Positions 23,772 through 32,723 of a DNA stretch of 64,000 bases are shown here, one piece after another. The translations under genes and the position numbers were made by a program. Each line of letters opens with the position of its first letter. The first letter of the stretch is position 1. Source of the DNA: Paenibacillus sp. ACRRX (GTDB lineage: Bacteria > Bacillota > Bacilli > Paenibacillales > Paenibacillaceae); contig NZ_JAKRNK010000004.1 of the NCBI RefSeq assembly GCF_022346885.1, forward strand, positions 496,001-560,000, in the 5' to 3' direction. The notes under the pieces are model-generated. The model worked only from the letters and a program-made list of their open reading frames with translations, was not told where the DNA came from and did not search any database.

Positions 23772-24733
23772 CGTCCGACCGTCACCTCATCCTGCAAGTT
23801 CCAATGAACACCAACCTTTTGCCCGATATTCCAGTCCCTCTGGTCTGTAAAGTCCAGCACACTGGTAACTGACGTCGGCTCATCTTCAAGATGAATGATC
23901 AGCTTATGCACATTTCCGAGATAAACGATATCCTGTATAATTCCGGTTTTGCGGGTGTCTGCCAGCTCTGGTGTTACTCGAACCTTCTCAGGACGTACCG
24001 TAAACAATCGCTCATCGTGGAAAATGTTATTTTCGCCGATAAACGTCGCTGCAAACAACGTCTCCGGGCGTTCGTACACATCCCGCGGAGATCCAATTTG
24101 TTCGACTTTACCCGTGTTCATAATGACAATCCGATCAGACATCATCATAGCTTCTTCCTGATCATGAGTAACATATACAAATGTAATGCCTAGGCTGCGT
24201 TGAAGCTGCTTCAGCTCAGCCTGCAAGTTCTTGCGAAGCTGCAGATCCAATGCACCAAGCGGCTCGTCCAGCAGCAGTACCTTAGGTTTATTTGCAATCG
24301 CCCTTGCGATTGCGACACGCTGCTGTTGTCCGCCTGACAATTGATGCGGATAACGCTTGGCGAGTGCCGTGAGCTGCGTCAGTCGGATCGCTTCATCAAT
24401 GCGTTCCCGCTGCTCCTTGGCCGGTATTTTTTTCATTTTTAAGCCGAATTGAATGTTCTGCTCCACCGTCATATGGGGGAACAAAGCATAGTGTTGGAAT
24501 ACAAGATTCAAATTCCGCTTGTTTGGCGGCAATTGTGTAACATCTTCGCCATCAAGACGAATGATTCCGGTCGTCGGTTGTTCAAATCCTGCGATCATAC
24601 GCAGTATGGTAGTCTTTCCGCAACCACTCGGTCCGAGCAGTGTTAGAAACTCCCCCTCATCGATTGTCAGAGACAAGGGATGCACTACGGGTTGTCCAGC
24701 GAAATGCTTTTCTACATTCTCCAGACGAATCAT
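23768..24733 (-). CDS. potA: Spermidine/putrescine ABC transporter, ATP-binding protein
   Basis: ATPase that powers polyamine uptake through PotBC. Walker A GPSGCGKTT, Q-loop NLVFQHYALF, signature LSGGQQQRVAIARA, Walker B VLLLDEPLGALD and H-loop VTHDQEEAM are present, followed by a C-terminal TOBE-type regulatory domain (~240-320). Start chosen at 24733 (MIRLENVEKHF): it lies 9 bases from the ggaagggg at 24743-24750. Earlier in-frame starts at 24739 and 24772 are too close to it or upstream of it. First gene of the operon. Confidence 0.94.
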   Translation of the reverse strand: MIRLENVEKHFAGQPVVHPLSLTIDEGEFLTLLGPSGCGKTTILRMIAGFEQPTTGIIRLDGEDVTQLPPNKRNLNLVFQHYALFPHMTVEQNIQFGLKMKKIPAKEQRERIDEAIRLTQLTALAKRYPHQLSGGQQQRVAIARAIANKPKVLLLDEPLGALDLQLRKNLQAELKQLQRSLGITFVYVTHDQEEAMMMSDRIVIMNTGKVEQIGSPRDVYERPETLFAATFIGENNIFHDERLFTVRPEKVRVTPELADTRKTGIIQDIVYLGNVHKLIIHLEDEPTSVTSVLDFTDQRDWNIGQKVGVHWNLQDEVTVGR

Positions 24734-24770
24734 AAGCATCAACCCCTTCCCGTTATCCGTGGACAACGTC

Positions 24771-24799
24771 ATTATAATGAGATAAACCTCTATCGAGGT
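24771..24799 (-). promoter_or_regulatory. Possible promoter and operator of potABCD
   Basis: On the minus strand a perfect TATAAT (24771-24776) lies 37 bases before the potA start. The -35 position is poor, but it is occupied by an inverted repeat acctc-tatc-gaggt (24786-24799). That could be a binding site for a regulator; the pairing is my inference. Confidence 0.35.
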
Positions 24800-24885
24800 C
24801 CGTTAATCAACGAGAGCGACCGCGTATAGAGGCATATTATTGACGACTAGCGGAGTGATATGAGAGAACCTCCGATATTGTCATT

Positions 24886-24912
24886 AAAAAAAGCCATATC
24901 CATTGGTATGGC
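24886..24912 (-). terminator. Terminator upstream of the pot operon
   Basis: gccata (24893-24898) with tatggc (24907-24912). On the minus strand seven T follow. It probably backs up the terminator of the SIMPL gene and insulates pot. Confidence 0.7.
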
Positions 24913-25075
24913 CTGATCATTCGTAGATTAATTTTGCATATTCAATATACATTGTTTTGCGAGGCGATACAACTAGTTTTGCGTAATTTCGACAGATACA
25001 TACCTGCTAATTCACGGAATCAACGCATTTGTTCCATGTAAAGGATCACTATCCACTATTTTAACGCAATTATCA

Positions 25076-25114
25076 GCAAAATTAAAGGTCCCCGAATTTG
25101 ACATCCGGGAACCT
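25076..25114 (-). terminator. Terminator of the SIMPL-domain gene
   Basis: aggtccccg (25086-25094) pairs with cgggaacct (25106-25114) with one G-U-type mismatch. A T-rich tail follows on the minus strand. It begins 39 bases after the stop. Confidence 0.7.
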
Positions 25115-25153
25115 CTTATGTTACTTCCATATTCAGTATTCAATACGAGTGTT

Positions 25154-25900
25154 TTATTTTAAAGCATATACGACTTGTACTGTCGCTTGCAGCTTCACTT
25201 GCCCACCTTGCGGCGCCGATGATGGTGCAGAATCCATCTTCATCATCTCTGCCTGATAGCGAATTGGTGAATAATCGTAACCTGACTCCGTAATATTTAC
25301 GACAACATCCAGCGTCCGGCCTGAAGCTTTGCCAAGCGCTTCGGCTTTCTTCTTCGCATGTGCTACAGCTTTCTCCAACACCGTTGTTTCAACACTATCT
25401 TTGTTCTCCACGTCAAAGCTAATTTGATTGATTCGGTTAGCACCAGCCTTAGAAGCAGCGTCCACCATCTTTCCAAGCTTTGTCAGATCGCGGTAATTAA
25501 CTAATACGTTATGTGTAGCCTGATAGCTCACGATCTTAGGTTCTTCGTTGTCTTTATATTGATATTGCGGCTGAACAGAAAATTCAACTGTCTTTAGATC
25601 TTTAGCCTGCACACCGTACGACTCCAAAGCCTTCTTCACCTTGTCAAATGCAGTTGCATTCAGTTCTTGTGCCGCGCTAGCTTCTACCGCTTTCGTCACA
25701 ACACCTAAGTTTACGTAAGCAATATCAGGCTCCACCTCCAGCTTGCCAACACCAGTTACCGAAATCAGATCACGCTGTTGTTCACTCGCTGCATAAGCGA
25801 TAGATGATTGTGTCACATTACCAACTCCTAACACTCCAAATACTAAAGCGCCACTAACTACCATCGCCACTCCCGTACGTTTTAACCAATTATGCATCAT
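25154..25900 (-). CDS. Secreted SIMPL (DUF541) domain protein
   Basis: An exported protein of the SIMPL/DUF541 family, whose members include periplasmic or surface proteins such as E. coli YggE and B. subtilis YjfA-like proteins; the biochemical role is not settled. A signal peptide (~1-38, ending SIAYAAS) is followed by the SIMPL domain over the rest of the protein, with SVTGVGKLEVEPDIAYVNLGV at its start and AVAHAKKKAEALGKASG in its second half. 248 residues. The start has a ggaggt a few bases upstream of two consecutive Met codons. It is a single-gene unit with its own terminator. Confidence 0.88.
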   Translation of the reverse strand: MMHNWLKRTGVAMVVSGALVFGVLGVGNVTQSSIAYAASEQQRDLISVTGVGKLEVEPDIAYVNLGVVTKAVEASAAQELNATAFDKVKKALESYGVQAKDLKTVEFSVQPQYQYKDNEEPKIVSYQATHNVLVNYRDLTKLGKMVDAASKAGANRINQISFDVENKDSVETTVLEKAVAHAKKKAEALGKASGRTLDVVVNITESGYDYSPIRYQAEMMKMDSAPSSAPQGGQVKLQATVQVVYALK

Positions 25901-26234
25901 CCATACCTCCGTTTAAGTTATAGTTTGGTTATTATCTTCTCTTCTAAACGGTAGCTGGACAATTATTGTTGCAGGTAGGGATAACTTTTTTATTTTTAGC
26001 TCAGAAGCCATTTGTATTGCGTCAAGATAATACCTATCACTAACACTATCTTGATCACAGCAAAAGAATTGTTTGATAATTCTGCAATTGTGGCTGTTCT
26101 TCTTTCAACCTCTGTTAATAGGATATGCTTCCTAAAATAATTACGGGGAATAATGCTTATATTTAATTCAAAAAAATACAATTATATATTGTTATATTGA
26201 TCTATTTTTTTCATTTCAGATGGCTTAAGGGGCA
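25901..26234. other. Intergenic region upstream of the SIMPL gene
   Basis: AT-rich. On the minus strand two overlapping open frames cover it (about 61 and 63 codons), but neither has a start codon with a ribosome binding site. The second contains a stretch SDRYYLDAIQMASELKIKK that faintly recalls the small sporulation inhibitor Sda before diverging. I treat the region as non-coding or decayed. Confidence 0.35.
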
Positions 26235-26468
26235 TTGCTGACGCGATCAAGCTTCCAATGGTTAAAAGAACCTTACTATACTTATACTGATGCTATGGGG
26301 GTTGCTCATCATACCAGCTTGACACCTGTGCAAAATAGTGAGTATCTTAAAGTTAGCACTGATAAGTATACCTCAATAAATCCAATAGCTTCTCTATATC
26401 TGCAAGTGTCTCAAAAGATGAAGCTATTCAAACTGGAGTCTCTTGGCAATATTAAAAACTGGAGTTGA
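26235..26468 (+). CDS. Hypothetical protein, possibly a gene remnant
   Basis: An open frame of 77 codons starting at TTG with a purine-rich stretch (aagggg) only two bases away; the first ATG is 20 codons in and has no ribosome binding site. I recognise no family; the product has no signal peptide or membrane segment. It lies in AT-rich DNA on the plus strand between minus-strand genes and ends 6 bases before the start of a 41-codon frame. It may be the 3' end of a decayed gene. Confidence 0.25.
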   Translation: MLTRSSFQWLKEPYYTYTDAMGVAHHTSLTPVQNSEYLKVSTDKYTSINPIASLYLQVSQKMKLFKLESLGNIKNWS

Positions 26469-26474
26469 TGTAAT

Positions 26475-26600
26475 GTGACAATACTGATAATTATTCTTTT
26501 ATTAATAATTATAGGATTGTTATTGAATATTAACTATAAGATTCCACCCCGTGATCTTGCAAAAGAAGCTTTAGAACGGGATAAGGATAACCGCAAATAA
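26475..26600 (+). CDS. Small single-pass membrane peptide (41 residues)
   Basis: GTG start with ggag 10 bases upstream. Residues 3-17 (ILIIILLLIIIGLLL) form one strongly hydrophobic segment, followed by a short loop and a charged helix-like tail (DLAKEALERDKDNRK). The layout, hydrophobic N-terminus and charged C-terminus, is common in small membrane proteins, including type I toxins, small anchors and regulatory peptides. No family is recognised and no terminator follows. Coding status rests on the clean segment structure and the ribosome binding site alone. Confidence 0.4.
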   Translation: MTILIIILLLIIIGLLLNINYKIPPRDLAKEALERDKDNRK

Positions 26601-26651
26601 TTATCGGGTAAACAAAATGAGATGAATCGTTGTAAGCTTCAATATGAATCC

Positions 26652-27434
26652 CTACTCAATTTTAATTTTAATTGTTGCTTCTAAACGCTTTCTTTTAACT
26701 TCGTTGTTCTCTATATGTTTCTGTATTTCATTAGAGACACTATACTCAGCAAAAGCGCCAATCGTATAATCACCAGCTGGCAGGCGCAAAGGTCTGGCAA
26801 CCTCCTGATGGAATAATTGTTCTCCATTTGGCTTGTCAAAATATCCATATTTATCCCCTATATAATGGTGAGCCAGCATACCTCGCCAGACTGAAATCAT
26901 TTGATCGTCAAAATGCAAGGTACTTGTATGGAGCGATGCGGCTCTAGTTTCCGAAACAAACAAGCCATCCTCATCTATAAGAAAATAACTAACTAAAGGA
27001 TTTCCATGCTTTATTGTGATACTTGCTGTGCTTTTTACATCCAATGATGACCAAATGTCAAGATTCTCTCCCTCCTTGTAGCTTGTTTTACTACTATTGA
27101 TTCGTAATTTAAAGAAATCATCTTCCTTTTGAGCGTATGCCTTAGAAACAGATGTAGACTTGAACGTATCATAAGGATCGATATAAATATTTTTAGTTTT
27201 TGCATCATATCTCGTGAAGCCGATACCTGATTTTTCAAGCGAGCGCACAGGTATATACGTAACCTCTTCTTTTTGCAGAAATGGCATACTTGGATTTTGT
27301 TCAAGTTCTTTTCCCATCCAAAATACTTTGCCTGAATATAGCTTGAGTTGCCATGCATTTGATGCATTAACAGTTGTACCCGTTAGCAGCAATACAAATG
27401 CTAACAGCGCAATTCGATATCCCTTTTGATTCAT
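26652..27434 (-). CDS. Secreted protein with copper-amine-oxidase-like stalk domain
   Basis: An exported protein of unknown role. A signal peptide (1-24, ending VNA) is followed by a stalk domain of the copper-amine-oxidase N-terminal type (~30-90: VFWMGKELEQ... VTYIPVRSLEKSGIGF...KNIYIDP), common in Paenibacillus secreted proteins and usually a structural module. The rest (~105-260) looks like one beta-sandwich: EGENLDIWSSLDVKSTASITI, then VWRGMLAHHY and LRLPAGDYTIGAFAEYSV. That pattern resembles BsuPI-type proteinase-inhibitor domains, an impression I could not test. It lies behind the GH85 gene's terminator, so it is probably transcribed alone. Confidence 0.8.
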   Translation of the reverse strand: MNQKGYRIALLAFVLLLTGTTVNASNAWQLKLYSGKVFWMGKELEQNPSMPFLQKEEVTYIPVRSLEKSGIGFTRYDAKTKNIYIDPYDTFKSTSVSKAYAQKEDDFFKLRINSSKTSYKEGENLDIWSSLDVKSTASITIKHGNPLVSYFLIDEDGLFVSETRAASLHTSTLHFDDQMISVWRGMLAHHYIGDKYGYFDKPNGEQLFHQEVARPLRLPAGDYTIGAFAEYSVSNEIQKHIENNEVKRKRLEATIKIKIE

Positions 27435-27512
27435 TCACCTAACCCCCTTTACTTGATTACGTCATTTACCAAAAAATGTAGCGATTGTAATGCCACTTTG
27501 ATAAATAAAAAC

Positions 27513-27555
27513 AAAAAAAGAGCACCGAAAAGTTCTCAGAACTGATCGGCACTCT
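27513..27555 (-). terminator. Terminator of the GH85 gene
   Basis: A gagtgccga arm (27545-27555 region) pairs with tcggtgctc (27520-27529 region). On the minus strand seven T follow (complement of 27513-27519). Confidence 0.85.
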
Positions 27556-27584
27556 TTCTAATTGTAAAGGGTCTTTAATTTTAA

Positions 27585-30416
27585 TTATTGAAACTGCAAC
27601 CAATCTACATCTACTATTCCTGTATCACGCACAGTCCAGCTGCGATAGTTAGGGTTCTTGAACGTAATATGCACTTGCTGCTGGCCACTTACTGCCGCAG
27701 ACAGATCAACCGTATAATTTTTGTAGAACGGTGCCAATTGGCGTGTACTTACAGGCAAAGCCACATCTGCTACTAGTTGGCCCGTTGCGCCACCTAGGCG
27801 GACTTCCATCCGAGTGTCCTTCGCTAACACAGCTGCACGGACTGTTAATTTCGTAGCGCCTTTGTCACCGAAGTCAACGTCCTTAAATGACATCCAATCC
27901 GCAAAGTTTAAGTCGCGAACATTCACATAACCGCTCTTTTTAAAGAGCCCGTTAGAATCATTGTACTTCTCAGCTTCTAGCACAACACCGCCCTGCGCCT
28001 TAACAGGCTCTACGACTTTGACCGTAATATTACGCTTAATTCCCGGCTGGCCATTAACTGCCCCCGTCTGTGCGGTTAAGATCGCATCACCCGCGCCAAC
28101 GGCAGTAACCTTGCCGCGAGCATCCACTTTAGCTACTGCTTCATTGCTTGATGTCCACGTTACATTCACATTAGCCGCTGTCGAAGGCATGACACGGATA
28201 TTAACGGTATCCGTCCAGCCTGTCTCCATATTCAGCTTGTCGCCAGTCAAATGCATAGCTTCAATGGAAGTAGCAGCAATCGGACCCTGCGTGAAGTTAA
28301 CACGCTCTCCACTTCCCCACTTCCAGCTAATAGTTTGTGGTGCACTTGCTGTACCATCCTTGCCAACGGCAGACAACTCCAACTTCACATCGGTTTCGTT
28401 GCTGCGAGGCAATGATTTCAAGTAGTACACTTCGTCATAGATACGGCCAATCGATTCCCGTTTGCCGTTCACAACACGCATAAGATCGTAATACCATACA
28501 TCCTGCTGCTTATCGTTAAAGGCCCATTTCACATACATCGCCGCTTGCTGATCATCAAACATCGCTTTTTCAACCTGGAATCCTGTTGGGGCCGCCGGAG
28601 CTTGCGCGGTCTTCTTGTTCGTCAGCTTTAACTCGCCAATATTAGCCTTAAACAATGCATCTTCGTTTGATTGTGACGATACACGAAGGCTGATTGCCGC
28701 GATTGTTCTGCCTTCGAACGACTTCAGATCTGCTGTTGCAGTGCTCCATTGCTCGCTTAACCCACCGTTCAGGTTCACTGCCACTGGATGTTTCGGATCA
28801 TCTTTAAAGGATAACAGCGCTTGAATAGCAGCACCTTGCTGCACATTGCCGTTGGCTTTATACGTCACAGACAACTGAACGTCTTTGGTGACAGGCAGAT
28901 CCGTCTTGTATAAATGAATGTCGGTAGCATTATTTTTATTTAACGTACCTTCAATTTTAAGTGAAGATCCTCCGTTCCATGCGGTCGTGTAATCATAACC
29001 TGCAGCAAGTGCCTTACCAGCAGATTTCGTCCACCACTGCCAAGTTGGCAGTATATCCTGCGCAGCCATGTTGTTCCACTCGGCATCACTCGACTTCTGA
29101 CCGTTCATAAAGAAATCAAGACCATGACCGTTATTAAATCGCGTCACAAAAGGATACGATCCCACAACTGACCGTTCCGATATGTAGTGTGCAATGCCTG
29201 GCCAGCTTTCATATTCCGTACCTACTGCTCTGCCGCTCTCTGCTGGATTGCCAAGAGGCCCAGACCAGTACGCCTGCTCCCGCTGTTCTACATAAGACTG
29301 TGTATTCAGGTCAAATGGATTCGGGCCTTTGTTCCACACCATATCCGTTCCAAACAACGCAACACTTGTGCGCGCACTACGCGCTGCGTCATTACGGAAG
29401 ATCGCCTCTAGCTCCAGTCCGCGGTCAAAACGGAACTTGTCGTTCTCAATGCCGGCAAATACCGACGCATAAGGGTCAATGCCCAGCTTGCGGGCATGAT
29501 CAGCGCTGCTTTCCAGACCTTCCGGCGTGTAAGCATAGTTCATAAAGATGCTGTCATTGGCGCGCTTGCCATCGCGTTCATCCTTTAACCACGGCGAATT
29601 CTTCTCGTTAAAACCATTGACATAAGAAATTTTGCCGTCAATCGTCAAGCTGTCGTACCAGCTTAAGTACATGCCCTGTGCGCGCATATATTTAAGCATC
29701 TCCATCAGTGAATCTGCATGGGCCTTGCTAATGGTTGCCTCTTGGTTAATAAAATAACCGTCAAAGCCAAAATACTTCGCCATCTCGATCATCTTGTCGG
29801 CGACAGGGAACTTGCCGTCCGGCGTCTTCTCCACTAGCTCGGCAAAATTAATATTACGGGGCCAGAACCAGCCGCCGAGGCTAATGACACCGTTACGGTG
29901 AGCTGCATCCGTATAGGCCGGGTTCGGGATGTTAACGACGCCGTAGTCTCGTCTGCCTTCCTCAGTAGGTGATCCCGCTATCGGAAGACCATGCCAGGAA
30001 GCATATATATCCTGGTACTGCCAATTCTTTAATACGTTGCGGCTGAAGCTGTCATTATAACGATAGCCTTCGAACCATTCTTCTTTATCATAATCAGCGG
30101 ACAAATTCATCACTTGTGCTGTAGTCGTCAATTCCGGATGCGCTTGTGTGGGCTGGAATGGCTGAATCCGTTGAGCCAACGGAACACGGGAGCGCATATA
30201 TTTTGCATATGGATCACTTTCCGGTGTCCACTCCTTCATCTGCTTAGCATTGTAGCCATGCAAAAAAGGCTGCTGCGGCCCGCGCGGCGTCTCCTGCGCT
30301 GAAGCAGGGCTTGGCCAGATCATCATGGTGGCTAATAGTGCGGTTATTGTACACAAAGATACCGCTTTGGATGCTTTACGAACGAGGGATTTTTTCTGTA
30401 ACGTGTGTGTGGTCAT
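27585..30416 (-). CDS. Secreted GH85 endo-beta-N-acetylglucosaminidase
   Basis: Endoglycosidase expected to cut between the two GlcNAc residues of the N-glycan core (GH85 family: Endo-A, Endo-D, Endo-M). Signal peptide 1-40 (cut after PSPASA). The catalytic barrel (~95-430) holds the family's catalytic Asn and Glu in FDGYFINQEA (N224 and E226), plus LGGWFWPRN and YDSLTIDGKISYVNGFN. Then a galactose-binding-like beta-sandwich (~480-610), an FnIII-like segment (~615-700), a Big_2 bacterial Ig domain (~715-800, WTSSNEAVAKVDARGKVTAVG) and a C-terminal CBM6-type module (~805-943, VVLEAEKYNDSNG...GIVDVDWLQFQ). No wall anchor is seen. The ATG follows agaggtg. Target glycoprotein is unknown. Confidence 0.93.
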   Translation of the reverse strand: MTTHTLQKKSLVRKASKAVSLCTITALLATMMIWPSPASAQETPRGPQQPFLHGYNAKQMKEWTPESDPYAKYMRSRVPLAQRIQPFQPTQAHPELTTTAQVMNLSADYDKEEWFEGYRYNDSFSRNVLKNWQYQDIYASWHGLPIAGSPTEEGRRDYGVVNIPNPAYTDAAHRNGVISLGGWFWPRNINFAELVEKTPDGKFPVADKMIEMAKYFGFDGYFINQEATISKAHADSLMEMLKYMRAQGMYLSWYDSLTIDGKISYVNGFNEKNSPWLKDERDGKRANDSIFMNYAYTPEGLESSADHARKLGIDPYASVFAGIENDKFRFDRGLELEAIFRNDAARSARTSVALFGTDMVWNKGPNPFDLNTQSYVEQREQAYWSGPLGNPAESGRAVGTEYESWPGIAHYISERSVVGSYPFVTRFNNGHGLDFFMNGQKSSDAEWNNMAAQDILPTWQWWTKSAGKALAAGYDYTTAWNGGSSLKIEGTLNKNNATDIHLYKTDLPVTKDVQLSVTYKANGNVQQGAAIQALLSFKDDPKHPVAVNLNGGLSEQWSTATADLKSFEGRTIAAISLRVSSQSNEDALFKANIGELKLTNKKTAQAPAAPTGFQVEKAMFDDQQAAMYVKWAFNDKQQDVWYYDLMRVVNGKRESIGRIYDEVYYLKSLPRSNETDVKLELSAVGKDGTASAPQTISWKWGSGERVNFTQGPIAATSIEAMHLTGDKLNMETGWTDTVNIRVMPSTAANVNVTWTSSNEAVAKVDARGKVTAVGAGDAILTAQTGAVNGQPGIKRNITVKVVEPVKAQGGVVLEAEKYNDSNGLFKKSGYVNVRDLNFADWMSFKDVDFGDKGATKLTVRAAVLAKDTRMEVRLGGATGQLVADVALPVSTRQLAPFYKNYTVDLSAAVSGQQQVHITFKNPNYRSWTVRDTGIVDVDWLQFQ

Positions 30417-31056
30417 GTTAACACCTCTCTAGTGGGGTTCGTATAATGATAATCGTGAATTTGGAAAAATTTAATGCTAGACGCGTCTATACCTTTAACG
30501 TAACTCCATTATGATCAACATCATAGTGTACTAATTAAAGAAATGGTGTATAAAACACATAAATGTAACCGCATACATTTTAGAAATGTTCATGCATCCC
30601 TCCTTAAGACTCATACATTACACTAGCAAGGTTCATACGATTTGAATGCCATTAGGCCTATTGAACGTGACTTTCGACACTTTTTTTATTTCTCTTTTTA
30701 AATGGTCACCCTACTTGTTGGGCAGATTACCAAAGAAGCATCCTGTCCATTCGACACACTGATTTACAGTATGTATTCAGAACTGGAATGAACAGATTAT
30801 CAAACGAAACACAACGATCCGGCTCCACAAGCAGAAGGCTCATCTGCCCGCCATTCTTGGAAATTACTTTTGCACAATTTTCGCTGTACGCCTTCTCACT
30901 GTCACTTCCATTCGTTATGATGAAGTACAAAGGCATCCTGTTGAGTCGAGGTTAGCTACGACTCGATTTACAGTTGTGGGATGAATGATGATGCTGGCTG
31001 GAATCGTGGGAATCATGATAACAGCTAGCTGTTAAATAGCAGCATGAGGAGACGAT
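30417..31056. other. Intergenic region between GH85 and cls genes
   Basis: 640 bases between divergent genes. It contains a perfect 12-base palindrome tagacgcgtcta at 30478-30489, 62 bases before the GH85 start and possibly an operator. An open frame at 30727-30936 (-) lacks a ribosome binding site. I could not pick a firm promoter for either gene. Confidence 0.45.
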
Positions 31057-32634
31057 ATGAAAAATAAATTTGCACGATTCCTGCTAGGGACTGCCATTGC
31101 CATAGCACTCACGTTACTTTTAAATTCAACGGTAGGCTCACTCTACACCGTACTAAAATGGAGCGTATACGGGATAATGGCCACAATTGTTGTTGTTGTT
31201 CTCATGGAGAATCGTTCTCCCCAGACAACGCTGTCTTGGTTGTTTGTTTTATTCTCGTACCCCACTTTAGGCATTATCCTGTACCTGCTGTTCGGGCGTA
31301 ATAGCCGAAAGCGCAAGCATGTTCAGACCTATATCAACATCGCCAAGCAGGCTAGACTGGATGCTGGAGTGGATACTGAAGTGAGGAAGGCCACCTCTCT
31401 GATACATATGGATCATATAGGAACGCAGACTCCTGAGAAACCGGAACTCGTTTCGCATTCGGAAGTTGTAGCTGATCGGATACGTTTAATTGGCGGCGAT
31501 AACTGTGTAGGAGGCAGCTCGGCTGACTTGCTGACGAACGGGGATGAGACATTTAATGCGATTCGAACAGCCATCGCTGAAGCTGCTCATCACATCCATG
31601 TTCAATATTATATCTATCGTTCCGATCGTCTCGGGACAGAACTACGCGATTTGCTTATAGAGAAGGCAAAACAAGGCGTTCAAGTTCGCTTTATGTATGA
31701 CGGACTTGGCAGTCACGCCTTAAGAGACAGATTTTTAGCACCAATGAGGGAAGCCGGTATTAAAGTAGCGGCATTTGATCCGATATTTGCGTATTCACTG
31801 ACCCAGTCGGCCAATTATCGGAATCACCGCAAAATCGTCGTTGTGGACGGACAGGTTGCCTTTACGGGTGGTCTTAACGTTGGGGATGAATATATGGGCC
31901 AGTCCAAAATGGGCTTTTGGAGAGACAGTCACCTTCGTATCGAAGGCTATGCTGTGCATGATCTCCATCGCATATTTCTTCAGGACTGGATCTATGCTGC
32001 AAGTCGGACCTACAAGGAAACGTGGAAGCAGTTTATGCACAATGAAGATTACTTCCCCAATCACCTTGCAGATTACAAGGGAAGCAAAGGAGGCATTCAG
32101 ATCATTCCTGGTGGACCTAATTATAAAGACGCCAAAATGCGTGACGTCTTTCTGTCCTTAATGGCTGGTGCCAAAGAGTCGATCTGGATCACGACGCCTT
32201 ACTTCGTACCCGATCAGGAAACACTAACGTTCCTACAATTAGCAGCTTCCTCGGGCATTGATGTCCGCATCTTGTATCCAGGCAAGAGCGACAGCCTGCT
32301 CAGCGATCAGGCATCCCAGTCTTACTTCGCTGTGCTGTTGGCGCATGGTGTGCAGATCTATCGATACAAAGAGAACTTTACGCATGCAAAAATGATGCTT
32401 ATAGACGGCAAAATTGCCTCTGTTGGCACTGCGAACATGGATATACGCAGCTTCCGTCTGAACTATGAAGTAACCGCGATCCTATACGACATGCCTGTCA
32501 TAGACGATATTCTTTACAGCTTCTATGAAGACTTCAAATGCTCAACCCCGATTAATCCGCGTGAATTCGTCCATCGCAAAGTAAGTAAACGAATCGTCGA
32601 ATCGCTCACACGATTATTATCACCATTGCTCTAG
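31057..32634 (+). CDS. cls: Cardiolipin synthase
   Basis: Phospholipase-D-superfamily membrane enzyme that condenses two phosphatidylglycerols into cardiolipin and glycerol. Two N-terminal transmembrane segments (~8-25 and ~35-80 region) precede two PLD catalytic motifs: NHRKIVVVD with GGLN in the first half, and THAKMMLID with ANMDIRS in the second. 525 residues, slightly longer than the ~480 norm, with a loop between the membrane part and the first PLD domain. The ATG follows gaggaga. Single-gene unit; the hairpin after it is shared with the converging HPr-like gene. Confidence 0.95.
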   Translation: MKNKFARFLLGTAIAIALTLLLNSTVGSLYTVLKWSVYGIMATIVVVVLMENRSPQTTLSWLFVLFSYPTLGIILYLLFGRNSRKRKHVQTYINIAKQARLDAGVDTEVRKATSLIHMDHIGTQTPEKPELVSHSEVVADRIRLIGGDNCVGGSSADLLTNGDETFNAIRTAIAEAAHHIHVQYYIYRSDRLGTELRDLLIEKAKQGVQVRFMYDGLGSHALRDRFLAPMREAGIKVAAFDPIFAYSLTQSANYRNHRKIVVVDGQVAFTGGLNVGDEYMGQSKMGFWRDSHLRIEGYAVHDLHRIFLQDWIYAASRTYKETWKQFMHNEDYFPNHLADYKGSKGGIQIIPGGPNYKDAKMRDVFLSLMAGAKESIWITTPYFVPDQETLTFLQLAASSGIDVRILYPGKSDSLLSDQASQSYFAVLLAHGVQIYRYKENFTHAKMMLIDGKIASVGTANMDIRSFRLNYEVTAILYDMPVIDDILYSFYEDFKCSTPINPREFVHRKVSKRIVESLTRLLSPLL

Positions 32635-32653
32635 ACCCAACGCCCCTATATAG

Positions 32654-32683
32654 AAAAAAGGAACCGGAGAACGGTTCCTTTTT
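32654..32683. terminator. Bidirectional terminator between cls and the HPr-like gene
   Basis: ggaaccg (32660-32666) pairs with cggttcc (32672-32678), flanked by six A before and five T after, so it can stop transcripts from both strands. Confidence 0.88.
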
Positions 32684-32723
32684 ACATCATGCAGTGCTAT
32701 GTAGCGCGGTAATAAACCGCGTC

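Noticed and set aside
25917..26181. Two overlapping minus-strand frames, one with SDRYYLDAIQMASELKIKK
   Set aside because: Resemblance to the sporulation inhibitor Sda is limited to one stretch and there is no usable start; kept as a possible relic only.
30727..30936. 69-codon minus-strand frame between GH85 and cls
   Set aside because: No ribosome binding site and no similarity known to me, though its composition is protein-like.
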